The notes under the pieces are model-generated. The model saw only the letters and a program-made list of their open reading frames with translations. It was not told where the DNA came from and searched no databases. From the NCBI GenBank assembly GCA_951394045.1, contig OX595989.1, forward strand, positions 3,644,970 to 3,708,969: a stretch of 64,000 nucleotides of DNA. The letters run 5' to 3'. This document shows, in pieces, positions 19,504-30,037 of the stretch. Both the position numbers and the translations under genes were made by a program. The DNA is from Nitzschia sp. DOCU1 (taxonomy: Eukaryota > Bacillariophyta > Bacillariophyceae > Bacillariales > Bacillariaceae). Numbering within the stretch: position 1 is the stretch's first letter; the number at the start of each line of letters is the position of its first letter.

Positions 19504-20637
19504 TCAGACAATTGCACTGCCGACCGTGCTTGTACTACGCTGAGGAGTTAATCCTGCCCCACCACCAGCAGGTCGTAACTTTGTGACCAATTGTCGCTTG
19601 TCCCCATGAGTAGGATCCATGAGGCCGGCTTGATTGAGGTGGGTGAACCGATGCAAGAACTTTGGGTCCTTTGTGTGTTCGATGGTCTCATAGACATAAC
19701 TATACAAAAAGTCTTCGTCAACTTTTTCGTTGGAAACTGCAAACAAACTGTAGATGCGTCGACTGGCTAACGAGCCCTTTCCACCGCTGGAATAGATCAA
19801 ATTATAATGATACGCTTTGCCGGAAAATTTGTAGTGGTAGACCAAGAAGCAACCCACCACCATCAACAGAATGCCCGTGACGAGTAGGGCCGTGTTGAAG
19901 GTCTCTAGCCTTTCTCCATAATAGTCCACACTCACGAAGACAAAGGCACACACAAACACGGCAAGTCCGGCAACATTCAACAAGACCGTCCACCACGGAA
20001 GAGGACGCGCTCCCGAACCCGTTTGTACGTCGGTGAGTTTGTAACGTGGAACGATAACCATGGATTTGGAGGAAGGAAAACAACACTTCTTGTCTCGTGT
20101 TCGGATCATGACGGCATGTTCATAGAATTGAACATTGATGGTATAGATACCCACGCGACAAGGAATCAAAGTCTCGTCATCGCCCGTCGTTTCATAAAGA
20201 ATCTGTCTTCCCTGCAAAGTCGTAGTAAGGCGACGAAGAGTGGCAGTAGAACGTGCGGTATTGGCGTTGTTGGCACCAGCTGCTACTGGGAGCGGCATGC
20301 CCCCATAACCGTTTGAGCTCGCATTGCTTTGAGGTGGTGGTAGTGGCTGCTGACCCCATGATGTCATGGCTGTGCCATTGGGTTGCATAGTAGAAGTATT
20401 ACTGCTGCCGGCAGCATTCACAGTTCTGCTGGGTGTTTGTTGCTTTTGCGGCCTCTTCTTCTTGTTCGATTTTTTAGTCTTCTTCTTCTGCCCACCAGCA
20501 GCAGCGTCCTCGTCTTCCGACGTCGTAATAGTACTAGCTCCTCCATCAATATTGCCAACAATGTTGCTGTTTAGAGGAGGCTCGGCGTCGGGGTGCCCGA
20601 GGTCTGGAATGGACTCCGTTGAAGCCTGAAATAACAT
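19504..20637 (-). CDS. CFPSSKSM-family membrane protein, type B, copy 1
   Basis: The product has 377 residues. The N-terminus starts MLFQASTESIPDLGHPDAEP and is acidic, with a Lys-rich patch (KKKTKKSNKKKRPQKQQ) at about 52-68 that could bind membranes or direct to the nucleus. The core starts ILYETTGDDETLIP and continues with FYEHAVMIRTRDKKCCFPSS and VPRYKLTDVQTGSGARPLPW. Two membrane segments flank a short loop with VDYYGERLETFN. The last part shares KAYHYNLIYSSGGKGS and PKFLHRFTHLNQAGLMDPTH with the other members. Type B differs from type A by the TGSGARP motif before the first membrane segment and by lacking the CSSSGF loop. A TGACGTAA element lies 30-40 bases upstream of the ATG. Confidence 0.7.
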   Translation of the reverse strand: MLFQASTESIPDLGHPDAEPPLNSNIVGNIDGGASTITTSEDEDAAAGGQKKKTKKSNKKKRPQKQQTPSRTVNAAGSSNTSTMQPNGTAMTSWGQQPLPPPQSNASSNGYGGMPLPVAAGANNANTARSTATLRRLTTTLQGRQILYETTGDDETLIPCRVGIYTINVQFYEHAVMIRTRDKKCCFPSSKSMVIVPRYKLTDVQTGSGARPLPWWTVLLNVAGLAVFVCAFVFVSVDYYGERLETFNTALLVTGILLMVVGCFLVYHYKFSGKAYHYNLIYSSGGKGSLASRRIYSLFAVSNEKVDEDFLYSYVYETIEHTKDPKFLHRFTHLNQAGLMDPTHGDKRQLVTKLRPAGGGAGLTPQRSTSTVGSAIV

Positions 20638-21708
20638 GATTACTTTTTATGCGTATGGCAAAAAATGAAATGGTTGACGTAACAAAACTTCCGAGAGGAT
20701 CATGTTGAAGAGGAGCACCAGACGCACCGAACATTGTTAGAGCCACTATTTTGGGTTTAAACTCTGTTATTTGAAAAGCTTTCTGCATTAAAAGTTGGTT
20801 TCCGGCGTCGTTCACGCGTTATGATCCGTATTATGTTACACCGATTGTGATGGAAGTTTGGATAGTACTGTACATGCTATTTTGTGATTTGGCTGGCCGC
20901 GCTCGTCACTTCCGTCTTCATCCGTGTTCGTCCTTCGACGGACATCTTCTTCCCGCGGTTTCGGCTCGGACGGCGGCGTGGCTTGCGAAAAGTCGCCCAA
21001 AAGACACGACAAAATGGCTGCTGATTGGAGGATTTGTGGTGGATTTGCGTTAATTGGCGTTTTCATCGTGGTATTACATAAGGACATGGGGCTGCTGGCG
21101 CAGCCTTCTGCCAATCAATCCACGGCGTGCTTTCCCCATGTGGCTTTCTCTTTCCCCCTTTTTCTTTTCCTTCCCCCCGTCATTCCCAGGGTGGGTTCGC
21201 GCTATGATAGTATGGCTTAGCCATAGTTTTTAGAAGCTCTATCCATACGGTTTAATAGCCTGCGTCTGAATGCACTTCAAGTGTCTTTTTGCAGATATTC
21301 TCTGGGCGTCATCGATAGCAGCGTGGCATCATAAACTACGGACCTAGGGCCCAACACTCGAATAATGTTTGTAAACTGGAAATTGGGAATGTCGGTAAAC
21401 TGGAAAATTGTAGGATCATTAGAAAGACCGTGTTAGCTGCTGATCATTCGGTCGAAGCAGTGGGTCAAATAACAGATCCTACTAGATTGTTGTGGTGGGT
21501 CATTTAGCAGATTCTATTGTTTATCGCCCGAAAAAGGGTTCGTGTCATTTGTTGTATCAAGGATAGTGATGGTATTAGTGTATCCAATGATCGCCATTCC
21601 TAAAATGGAGCAGGCCACAACGGTGTGTCCTGTGAATTTCAGGGACAGGAGTGAAGAATGGGTATAGCGCTGGAGCGGGAGAAAAGGAACCGATAGTAAA
21701 GGACAGTA
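20638..21708. other. Intergenic, 1.07 kb, no gene seen
   Basis: Only short frames without motifs are present. The sequence separates the first duplicated block (carrier, A, B) from the second. Confidence 0.45.
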
Positions 21709-22740
21709 CTATCGTCCAATGGGTTGAGGCGGGTAATAGTCCTCTGGATTTATTCGCGTATCCCCGAAAATAGCTCGTGTCACTCGTCGTGAAAGGGATC
21801 TTGGATCGGGTTCTGGATCATAGTCATGACGAATCATGTATTCTCGAAATCGGTTATTGGAAAACGATCCCACATAAAACGCTGGAAAAATACGAAAGCC
21901 GCGGGCAAAGGCCACAGTAAAAAACTCTCCACGAATCGTCGCCCATCGTTGAGCGTTGGTTGCTTCGGGTTTGACATAATAGTCCATGGCATGGATATGG
22001 AACGGAGCGGTCAAGAACTGGGCAACGACTGGAACGCCCAAAGCTGCCGTGAGTTCTGCTGTATCGCGGTCCATATCCTGTTCATCTTGCAAATATTCGG
22101 CGACACGAGGAGCGGCATAAAAAGTAGCATACATGGTAGTAGCATCTCGAAGACCAAACAATCCAATGGTTCGTGCCGGTGTAGTCATGCTTTTGGACGT
22201 GACACCGGAAAACTCGCGGGCAAAGACCGAATCTCTCCAGGCCAAAAGTGAAATGTTAGCAACCGCACTTGCGGCTACTTTGAGATTTTTTCGTTGATCA
22301 TCATCTCGAATGCGATTCATATCGGTGACTAATTCCGACAAGTTAGCCACGGCATAGGTGCCAAAGTAGACACCGACCGTCAAACGAAAGGACAGACCAC
22401 GAGCAAAAATCTTGGGCGTATGGATCATTTCCTTGGAGGCACTGACTACGGCTCTCATGAATTGTGTCGTTCCCGCAATATCTTGGACAATGCACTTGTC
22501 GATAATGGAGACAATCGGGGCCACTACCAAGGCCGCCGCTGCCGCACACGCGATTTCTTTCGGAGCTCGTTCGTAAGCATGCTCCAGGAACCGATGAGAG
22601 TCCGACCTGGCATCTCCAAACATCCAATACCGCCAAGTCGGTTCGTCGCCCACGGGACGATACGCAGTCAAGGATGCCCATGCATTGGGGTTATTCAAGC
22701 TACTACTATTGATCGAAGTAGAAGTGTTGTTCATGTTCAT
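21709..22740 (-). CDS. Divergent mitochondrial carrier-like protein, copy 2
   Basis: From the ATG at 22740 (MNMNNTSTS) the product has 343 residues. The frame is open up to an earlier ATG at 22977, which would add 79 residues including one hydrophobic stretch. I prefer the inner start because similarity to copy 1 (14461-15423) begins only after it. Shared elements are ERAPKE, APIVSIIDKCIVQ, LSFRLTVGVYFGTYAVANLS, LAWRDSVFAREFSG, TAPFHIHAMDYY, SFSNNRFREYMIRHDYDPEP and LSRRVTRAIF. Copy 2 has an additional Asn/Ser-rich N-terminus. Substrate unknown. Membrane protein, probably mitochondrial by analogy with the superfamily. Confidence 0.5.
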   Translation of the reverse strand: MNMNNTSTSINSSSLNNPNAWASLTAYRPVGDEPTWRYWMFGDARSDSHRFLEHAYERAPKEIACAAAAALVVAPIVSIIDKCIVQDIAGTTQFMRAVVSASKEMIHTPKIFARGLSFRLTVGVYFGTYAVANLSELVTDMNRIRDDDQRKNLKVAASAVANISLLAWRDSVFAREFSGVTSKSMTTPARTIGLFGLRDATTMYATFYAAPRVAEYLQDEQDMDRDTAELTAALGVPVVAQFLTAPFHIHAMDYYVKPEATNAQRWATIRGEFFTVAFARGFRIFPAFYVGSFSNNRFREYMIRHDYDPEPDPRSLSRRVTRAIFGDTRINPEDYYPPQPIGR

Positions 22741-22977
22741 TTGACAAACCAGTTGAGATAGGATGATGGAAATGAAAATGACCGCAACGGTGAAATTGTG
22801 TGGAATGACGAAAGAGAGTAAAAGGTGGGAAGGTTGCGTCTTCAACATATGCCGAAAGAACACGCAAGAACGCGATATTGATTCGCTGGAAGGTTTCCAC
22901 GTCACATAAGAACCATGTTCGCTCAATGACGTGTGTGCAGGAAAAATGAATGGCCACAATTTTATTGACGCAACCAT

Positions 22978-24627
22978 GGCCGATCATCGCTGAATCATCG
23001 CTAAACTAACCCATAGAGTAAAGAATGTCGATGACAATGGACGATAATCTGCAACCTTTGTGACAATGTATTGACAAAGCCATTGTGTGATTCGCACTAG
23101 GCATCGATCGAACTATGGAATCAGCCAGCATTCTTACTAGGACGAAAACAATCACCAGCCACGACGAATTCTTCTGGACATGGTCAAGAGGATGAGTTGA
23201 GATGAGGACCAAGGCTTCGACTTTTGTTGTTTAAGGGGTGGGATCCGCATTGCTTTTTAGCTGGAAGTCAATGTCAGACGACGATAAAGATGTCGAGTAT
23301 CTTCTTCAAGTAGATCCTGCATTCGATGGAGGTGGTGAACAGCCTACAGCCTAACGAAGGTGTATGCCTTGTGATTCAATCGACACGACGACCACGACAA
23401 CCATGAAGGTTCAAGTCGCCCAAAGTGTTGGTCAACAACTTCCCGCCGAGACAATCAACAACACACGCAAATGCCTGCTATCGATCTGGTCACGGCCCAA
23501 GTCGATGAAACGTCAATACCTATACAAATGACGTAGGAGGACGAACATCGCCAAGAATAGACACAACGTCAACATACCAATGACAAATGGCTCATGATGC
23601 TTGATTTGTATCTATCCAGGGGAGTATGATGATAACCAGCTTTGACCACGACGAGTGCAGTGGGGTAAACAGCGGCAACGGCTGACATTTGTGGCCGTCC
23701 TACCAGTCTGATCGTACAGGCAGACTCGGAAACCCATTCATTGCCTTTCTAAACCTATATCTGGATTTTGATGGCCCGGGCCCCTTTGTCGGAGTCGAGG
23801 GTTTGGCTGCCATCAATAGAATCACAGACAAAGGATATAGCAATTGTATTTTATTGTCGGCCCTCATGACCAGCGCAAGGAACCGTGCAATCGAGCCAAG
23901 TTTTGAGGGAGTAGTTCCAAAAATGGACCAAGATGTATCTGATTGATGTCAACGTGCTGAAACCTGTCGATGCTCTTCGTCCAAGCGGCCCAGCAGACCA
24001 CGGAACTAGCAAACAGAGCGAGATACGGTCGGTTTCTGCCTACTCTATTGGTCCACCAGTGCAGTCCAGATTCTAGCACTCCAAACGACGGAGTTTCTAC
24101 AAGAAACGAGAATGGAGAGCAGGTACTATAAGTGGTGGCGTACGTCATCGGGAGCGAAAACTCTTGATCGTTTGTACGCCCAACAATGTCGAACGGGGTC
24201 GCAATGTGCAACTACTACTAGCGTACTACTATTCTATTCGGAGACGCTGCAATTACTGAGACCGCTTTGAAATGCTTCCGCTTTCGATGGTTTAAATGGT
24301 ACCGGGAGATACCGGTGACGTGTCGCATGGATCAACCCGCGGTTCCACTACTCTATTATTAGCACCTGTAGGGTCGAGGAATTACTTACTACCGGTAGTT
24401 TGCAACCGATGCCGAATCGAAACGCCTTGATTTCTGTGACTTCCTTCCATTGGAGGTTTCTTGCCCTCCAGGCGACGAATGCCGGCGCGGCATGCAGGAT
24501 CTTTGATCGCTCAGAAATTCGATATGTATTCGCGTTGGCATTCACATCATCAATCCGAAGGCACCTGCAATCGATGGCAAGGCTCCCTGAGGCCCATATC
24601 TTGTATTGCCATAAAAACAAAGCAAAC
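22978..24627. other. Intergenic, second copy of the duplicated spacer
   Basis: 23018-24290 resembles 16.94-17.76 kb in the same order, ending near the bases that would adjoin a type A 3' end (ttactgagaccgctttgaaa). At that point similarity breaks and the inverted type B copy begins. The left edge of the inverted repeat lies near 24488. A CTACCGGTAG palindrome is at 24389. Confidence 0.55.
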
Positions 24628-26210
24628 ATGTTCTTTGAGCATTCAGAAGAGCCACTCTCAGACCTCGGGTCCCCCGACGCCGAGGCCCCTCCACCAGCAC
24701 CAGACAGCAACATCGATAATGATGATGTCGGAGCTAGTAGGAGTACATCTACAACCTCGGAAGACGACGAGGAGGACCTTTCTCAATATGATGATGGCGA
24801 AGAAGAGAATGACGATGTTGAAGATAAGTTCAACGATGAGGAGGAGTCCGCTGCCATGTTGTCCCGCAACAACAACAAGGAAAACAACAACAACACGGCC
24901 AATAGCAAAGCAGGCGCCAGAACTGCTGTTGGTACTACGAAACCCAAGGATGACAACGCCGCCAAATGGGTTCAGCAACCACCTCCTCCACCTCAAAGTA
25001 ACGTGGTGAACGCGAACTATGGCATGGGTTCAGTCCCACCTCCTGTCAACACTGCAAGTACTACCGCCCGTAATACTGCGATTACTCGTCGCCTTTCCAA
25101 TACTTTGCAAGGGAGACCGCTTCTTTATGAAACTACAGGCGATGAAGAAACACTATGTAACTTGAACATCAATACAATCAATGTTCAATTCTACGAACAT
25201 GCTGTCATGGTCCGAACGCGAGACAAGCGGTGGTGCTTTCCGTCTTCCAAATCCATGATTATCCTTCCGCGATATAAACTCACCGACGTGCAAACGGGTT
25301 CGGGAGCTCGACCTGTTCTGTGGTGGGCGACCCTCTTCTATTTGACTGGACTGATCTGCTTGCATGTTCCTTTCTTGTTGGAACTACGTCAAGTGAATAT
25401 TACTACCGCGGCTATGCGCCGCTACTCGGTCCGGGTATTGTCTTAATGGTGGTGGGTTGTTTCTTGGTCTGCCACTACAAATGTTCCGGCAAGGCCTATC
25501 ACTATAACTTGATCTATTCCAGCGACGGAAAGGGCTGGTGGCTCAGTCGACGCACCTACAATTTGTTTGCACTTTCCAACGAAAAAGTCGATGAAGACTT
25601 CTTATATAGTTATATCTACGAGACGATCGAACAGACAAAGGACCCAAAGTTCTTGCATCGGTTTACCCACCTCAACCAAGCGGGCCTGATGGATCCCACA
25701 CACGAGGACAAACGGCAGTTGCTCACGAAGCAACAACGACGAGGACGTGCTGCTGCTGGTGCAGGGGCAGAGTGGGTGTAATGCCCCAGCATAGCCTAAT
25801 ACCACCAGTACGGTCGGCAGTTCAAGTGTATACTAGCCGCAGCAGCATCCTGCTGAATCTTTATTAAACTAGGTACATCTTCTATAGCGACTGCTAACAC
25901 CGCAGTAGTACTTTAGAGGGAAGAGACGAACAGCTCCAGATAGCAGCCAGTGCGACAGCACCAGTAGCCGCAGCCGCGCCACACTTTTTGTCAACGTGTG
26001 CTATTTCAAACTTCCTTTGGTTGATGGCGTACTTTGAAGTTTGCGACGCCTTACTAGTGTTCGCATTCGTGTACCGGTAGTACCCCCGCTACCAGGTAAA
26101 CCAATTACAGAAAGGCGGGAATGAGATAAGGGAGAAAAGTGGCTTGTATCCAAATGCCGTCTCTTCGAAACACCCTTCGCAACAGAAGAACTTTTTTGGG
26201 AACAAGAACG
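24488..26210 (+). repeat. Left arm of a long inverted repeat (type B gene and flanks)
   Basis: This segment matches the reverse complement of about 27800-29752: the upstream region of the gene, the whole type B gene, and the 3' region to a segment reading gaagagacggcatttgga on the other strand. The arms are close but not identical, and the spacer carries a type A gene. Confidence 0.8.
24628..25781 (+). pseudogene. CFPSSKSM-family type B copy 2, frameshifted
   Basis: The start (MFFEHSEEPLSDLGSPDAEA) and the N-terminal 235 residues are almost identical to copy 3 at 28353-29600. At about 25350 one base is missing relative to copy 3 (ggactgatctgcttgc against ggattaatcttgcttg). The frame then ends at a TAA near 25446. 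The C-terminal half, from LLACSFLVG through SGKAYHYNLIYSSDGKG to THEDKRQLLTKQ, continues in the neighbouring frame and ends at 25781. The loop between the two membrane segments is shorter and different from copy 3. It is a pseudogene unless the missing base is a sequencing or assembly error. Confidence 0.65.
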
Positions 26211-26576
26211 GGTGGGAGGGCAAAAAACTAAGCATAACATATTATTTTTATGTTTTCAAGCAGGTGCGAAAAAGTAAGAGATTTGAATGAAAGAATTACT
26301 AGCCTTGCCTTTGCCTATTAGACTATGTTGGAGTGCAGTACCACACTTAACTAGCTTGCTTCTGTTGTGTTCAAAACTGCGTGGTCATTACTACCGTACT
26401 AGTGCCGATAGTACCGTTTGCGTCCACCACAAAGAACAGCTTGAAGCAAGTACTACTAGCGTTGTACTGCAGCAGCTACTCCTATGTAGGATACTATTGT
26501 TAAGTTGCCGTGTACAGTCGTTCTTACGGCGGAGAACACTTGAAATACTTGAAGGAGGCGACGGCGTGGTAGCGAC
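25782..26576. other. 3' flank of the inverted type B copy and junction to type A
   Basis: To about 26210 this is inverted-repeat arm, with TACCGGTA at 26072 that I do not see at the matching place of the other arm. After 26530 similarity to the 3' flank of the first type A gene resumes (acttgaaatacttgaag against 17738-17756). No gene is seen between. Confidence 0.5.
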
Positions 26577-27644
26577 TTACTGTAGCTGCAGCTGAGTCTT
26601 GTTCTTGTTGACGACCCGCCGTTGTGGAAGCGTCAAGAGTTGCTTGCGGTCGCCTCGTGTCGGATCCATCAGACCAGCGGTATTCAGATGCGTAAATCGG
26701 TGCAAAAACGTTGGTGACTTGGTCCAAAGGATAGCATCAAATACGTAGCGTTGCAAGAAGTCGATATCGGGTGGTTCGTTGCAATAGACATGGACTGTAT
26801 AGTTCCACCGAGTCAAACGCGATCCTTTGCCCCCACTCGAATACGTCAAGAAGTAATGATGGGCAGTGGAACGCAACAAGAGTAGCAACGCCATTACCGT
26901 GAGAGAAACTTCGAGGATACCCACTACCAGTAACAGCTTGCTAAACCCTGAAGAACTGCATTCTTCCTCCCAAGTTCCAGGATCGTCCTGATTCGGAACA
27001 GTGGTACACATTTTAGTAGCTTTCTTCATGATGCCTCCAAATAGCGAAAAGATGGAACCCAAGGTAAGGTGCAAACGCACCCAAAACGGGATTTTGCGTA
27101 CTTGGACATCGGTTATGAGGTATCGGGGAATGACAAACATGCTTTTGGAGGAAGGAAAACAGAGAAACTTGTTCCGTTCCCGCACCACCACCACGTGTTC
27201 ATAAAAGGCCGCTGTCAAAGTTTGGCAGCCACACTTTTTCATGAAAGGAACAATCGTCTCTAGGTCTCCTGTCGTTTCATAAAGAGGCGGATTTAATGCG
27301 GGGTCGGAAATGGATCGAGTGGCGACGCCGGCCGCAGGCTGTGGTCCCGCATCATACGTGCCCCCTGGTTTTGTAGCATACCACGCATTGTTATAGTCGC
27401 CATCGTGGTCGCCTTCATCACTGGAAGAAATGGTCGATGAGTCACTTCGAGCGTCCGAGTCGTCGGTCGATCGGCTTGTTGAAGAAGAACAACTTCCATC
27501 GTCGCCATCATCGTCCCTAGACACATCCCTCATCATACCATTGATTCCCTGTTCGACAGCATTGAGAGCAACGTCATGAAGATCATTAACCACCGCATCG
27601 GCTGGAGATTGCTTTTGTTCCTCCCCGTTCTCAACGTCGGACAT
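26577..27644 (-). CDS. CFPSSKSM-family membrane protein, type A, copy 2
   Basis: From the ATG at 27644 (MSDVENGEEQKQSPADAVVN) the product has 355 residues. It follows copy 1 (17726-18808) over its whole length: the acidic Ser-rich N-terminus, SISDPALNPPLYETTGDLET, FLCFPSSKSMFVIPRYLITD, two membrane segments around ECSSSGFSKLLL, HHYFLTYSSGGKGSRLTRWN and FLHRFTHLNTAGLMDPTRGD. The frame is open a further 20 codons upstream but without ATG. Changes between the two copies are concentrated in the N-terminus and in the loop between membrane segments, as expected if the cytoplasmic parts are under constraint. It lies in the spacer of the inverted repeat. Confidence 0.7.
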   Translation of the reverse strand: MSDVENGEEQKQSPADAVVNDLHDVALNAVEQGINGMMRDVSRDDDGDDGSCSSSTSRSTDDSDARSDSSTISSSDEGDHDGDYNNAWYATKPGGTYDAGPQPAAGVATRSISDPALNPPLYETTGDLETIVPFMKKCGCQTLTAAFYEHVVVVRERNKFLCFPSSKSMFVIPRYLITDVQVRKIPFWVRLHLTLGSIFSLFGGIMKKATKMCTTVPNQDDPGTWEEECSSSGFSKLLLVVGILEVSLTVMALLLLLRSTAHHYFLTYSSGGKGSRLTRWNYTVHVYCNEPPDIDFLQRYVFDAILWTKSPTFLHRFTHLNTAGLMDPTRGDRKQLLTLPQRRVVNKNKTQLQLQ

Positions 27645-28352
27645 GATGAAGCGAGCTTTCTTGGATTTAATTTTGAAATGAAATTGAAGTATGTAGAGAT
27701 ACAAATTGTAAAGACAATGTTGTCATGGGGTATTCGCATCTTGCCGCCCCACCCGTTCCCAAGATCTTCTTTGCACAGTGCGTAGAATCTCGTACTAATT
27801 TTGTTTGCGAAGGGTCTCTCGAAGAGGCGGCATTTGGATAACTGCCACTATTATTTAACACAATTCCCTTGTGTCTCATTTCCGAACTCCACTTTTGCTT
27901 CCCGCCATTGTAATTGGCCTAGAGGGGGCATAACAAATGCGAACACTGTGGCTTCGCAAACTTTAAAGTACGCCGTCAATCAAAGGAAGCTTTGAACAAC
28001 CCCTAAATCGAATGAAACTTTGCGGCTTCGGCTACTACTACTACACAATTCCCTCGTGTCTCATTTCCGAACTCTCTAACGTAGTAGTGTTGCTTCCCAC
28101 CATTGTATTTGGCGTAGACGGGGCAATACAAATGCGAACACTATGGCTTCGCAAACTTCAGAGTACGTCTACTACTAGCTAGTTCTCGTACTGCTGATAT
28201 CTGCACCAATTGCGTAACTCTACTCTAAAGTAGTAGCTACTAGTAGCAGTCACAATAGTAGATGTAGTTTAATAAAGATTCAGGGATGCTGATGGTGATG
28301 CTGCTAGACAGTTGACTGCCGACCGTTCTACTACTAGTACTATGCTGGACCA
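27645..28352. other. Intergenic, start of the right inverted-repeat arm
   Basis: The right arm begins near 27800. Within it, 27860-27985 is repeated in tandem at 28040-28165 (cacaattccc-tgtgtctcatttccgaactc and following). No gene seen. Confidence 0.5.
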
Positions 28353-29752
28353 TTACACTAACTCTGCCCCAACAGGTCGTCGTAGTGGCTTCGTGAGCAA
28401 CTGCCTCTTATCGCCATGGGTAGGATCCATCAGGCCCGCTTGGTTGAGGTGGGTAAACCGATGCAAGAACTTTGGGTCCTTGGTCTGTTCGATGGTCTCG
28501 TAGATATAGCTATACAAGAAGTCTTCGTCGAGTTTTTCGTTGGAAAGTGCAAACAAATCGTAGGTACGTCGACTGAGCCACGAACCCTTTCCATCACTGG
28601 AATAAATCAATTTATAATGATAGGCTTTGCCGGAACATTTGTAATAATAGACCACAGCAAAACCCACCACCATTAAGACAATACCCGTAACGAGTAGGGC
28701 TGTGTCGTAACTCTTAATCGTTTCAGCAGTCCTCCTCCTTTCTCTAAAAGAACCACCATAAAAAGACGAAGATGAATATAAGTCGTCGTCATCATAGCCA
28801 CTTGACAGATCTCCAACAAGAAAGGAACAGACAAGCAAGATTAATCCAGTCAAATAGAAGAGGGTCGCCCACCACGGAACAGGTCGAGCTCCCGAACCCG
28901 TTTGCACGTCGGTGAGTTTATATCGCGGAAGGATAATCATGGATTTGGAAGACGGAAAGCACCACCGCTTGTCTCGCGTTCGGACCATGACAGCATGTTC
29001 GTAGAATTGAACATTGATTGTATTGATGTTCAAGTTACATAGTGTTTCTTCATCGCCTGTAGTTTCATAAAGAAGCGGTCTCCCTTGCAAAGTATTGGAA
29101 AGGCGACGAGTAATCGCAGTATTACGGGCGGTAGTACTTGCAGTGTTGACAGGAGGTGGGACTGAACCCATGCCATAGTTCGCGTTCACCACGTTACTTT
29201 GAGGTGGAGGAGGTGGTTGCTGAACCCATTTGGCGGCGTTGTCATCCTTGGGTTTCGTAGTACCAACAGCAGTTCTGGCGCCTGCTTTGCTATTGGCCGT
29301 GTTGTTGTTGTTTTCCTTGTTGTTGTTGCGTGACAACATGGCAGCGGACTCCTCCTCATCGTTGAACTTATCTTCAACATCGTCATCACCTTCGTCTTCT
29401 GAGGAGTCCTCTTCTTCGCCATCATCATATTGAGAAAGGTCCTCCTCGTCGTCTTCCGAGGTTGTAGATGTACTCCTACTAGCTCCGACATCATCATCAG
29501 CAAACACATCATCGATGTTGCTGTCAGGTGCTGGTGGAGGGGCCTCGGCGTCGGGGGACCCGAGGTCTGAGAGTGGCTCTTCTGAATGCTCAAAGAACAT
29601 GTTTGTTTTGTTTTATGGTAATAAAACATATGGGCATCAGGAAGCCTTGCCATCGATTGCAGGTGCCTTCGGATTGAGGATGTGAATGCGAACGCGAATA
29701 CTTATCGACTTTCTGAGCGATCAAAGATCCTCAAAATGGCCTGCATGCCATG
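27800..29752 (-). repeat. Right arm of the long inverted repeat
   Basis: It matches 24488-26210 in reverse orientation. It is somewhat longer because of the tandem duplication at 27.86-28.17 kb and the longer loop in the type B gene. Confidence 0.8.
28353..29600 (-). CDS. CFPSSKSM-family membrane protein, type B, copy 3
   Basis: The product has 415 residues. The N-terminal 130 residues are acidic with Asp/Glu runs and an Asn run, then PPPPPQSN. The core starts LLYETTGDEETLCNLN and continues with FYEHAVMVRTRDKRWCFPSS and LPRYKLTDVQTGSGARPVPW. The loop between the two membrane segments is the longest of the family (SGYDDDDLYSSSSFYGGSFR). The C-terminus has KAYHYKLIYSSDGKGSWLSR, PKFLHRFTHLNQAGLMDPTH and GDKRQLLTK. 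Copies 2 and 3 are sister copies, and this one has an uninterrupted frame. The role is unknown; the topology suggests both ends are cytoplasmic. Confidence 0.7.
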   Translation of the reverse strand: MFFEHSEEPLSDLGSPDAEAPPPAPDSNIDDVFADDDVGASRSTSTTSEDDEEDLSQYDDGEEEDSSEDEGDDDVEDKFNDEEESAAMLSRNNNKENNNNTANSKAGARTAVGTTKPKDDNAAKWVQQPPPPPQSNVVNANYGMGSVPPPVNTASTTARNTAITRRLSNTLQGRPLLYETTGDEETLCNLNINTINVQFYEHAVMVRTRDKRWCFPSSKSMIILPRYKLTDVQTGSGARPVPWWATLFYLTGLILLVCSFLVGDLSSGYDDDDLYSSSSFYGGSFRERRRTAETIKSYDTALLVTGIVLMVVGFAVVYYYKCSGKAYHYKLIYSSDGKGSWLSRRTYDLFALSNEKLDEDFLYSYIYETIEQTKDPKFLHRFTHLNQAGLMDPTHGDKRQLLTKPLRRPVGAELV

Positions 29753-30037
29753 CTCGAAGACTGGCTGGCCGCGCTCGTACGCTTGCGCCAGCACAGTGCA
29801 AGAAAACGTAGTCGAAGAAGTCATTTAATTCCACGCACCTCTCAAGCCTCTCGCCAAAGTGCAAGAAACCTTAATCGAAGAAGTCAGTACATCTCCCACG
29901 CACCTCACAAGCCTCGCCAAAGAATAAAAGGCAGCGACCGCCGCGATCGTTTGCCAAAAGCAATGGACGATATGCTTGTCAGCATTACTATCTTTGCTCT
30001 TGCCCAGGATATAACTACTACTTCTATTAGAATCAAA
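29601..30037. other. Intergenic; right edge of the inverted repeat
   Basis: Similarity to the left arm stops near 29752 after a segment reading gcctgcatgcc. The frame of the next gene is open from 29750 but reads Arg/Ser-rich sequence of low coding character, including a short duplicated portion (gcaagaaa--gtcgaagaagtca). Confidence 0.4.
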
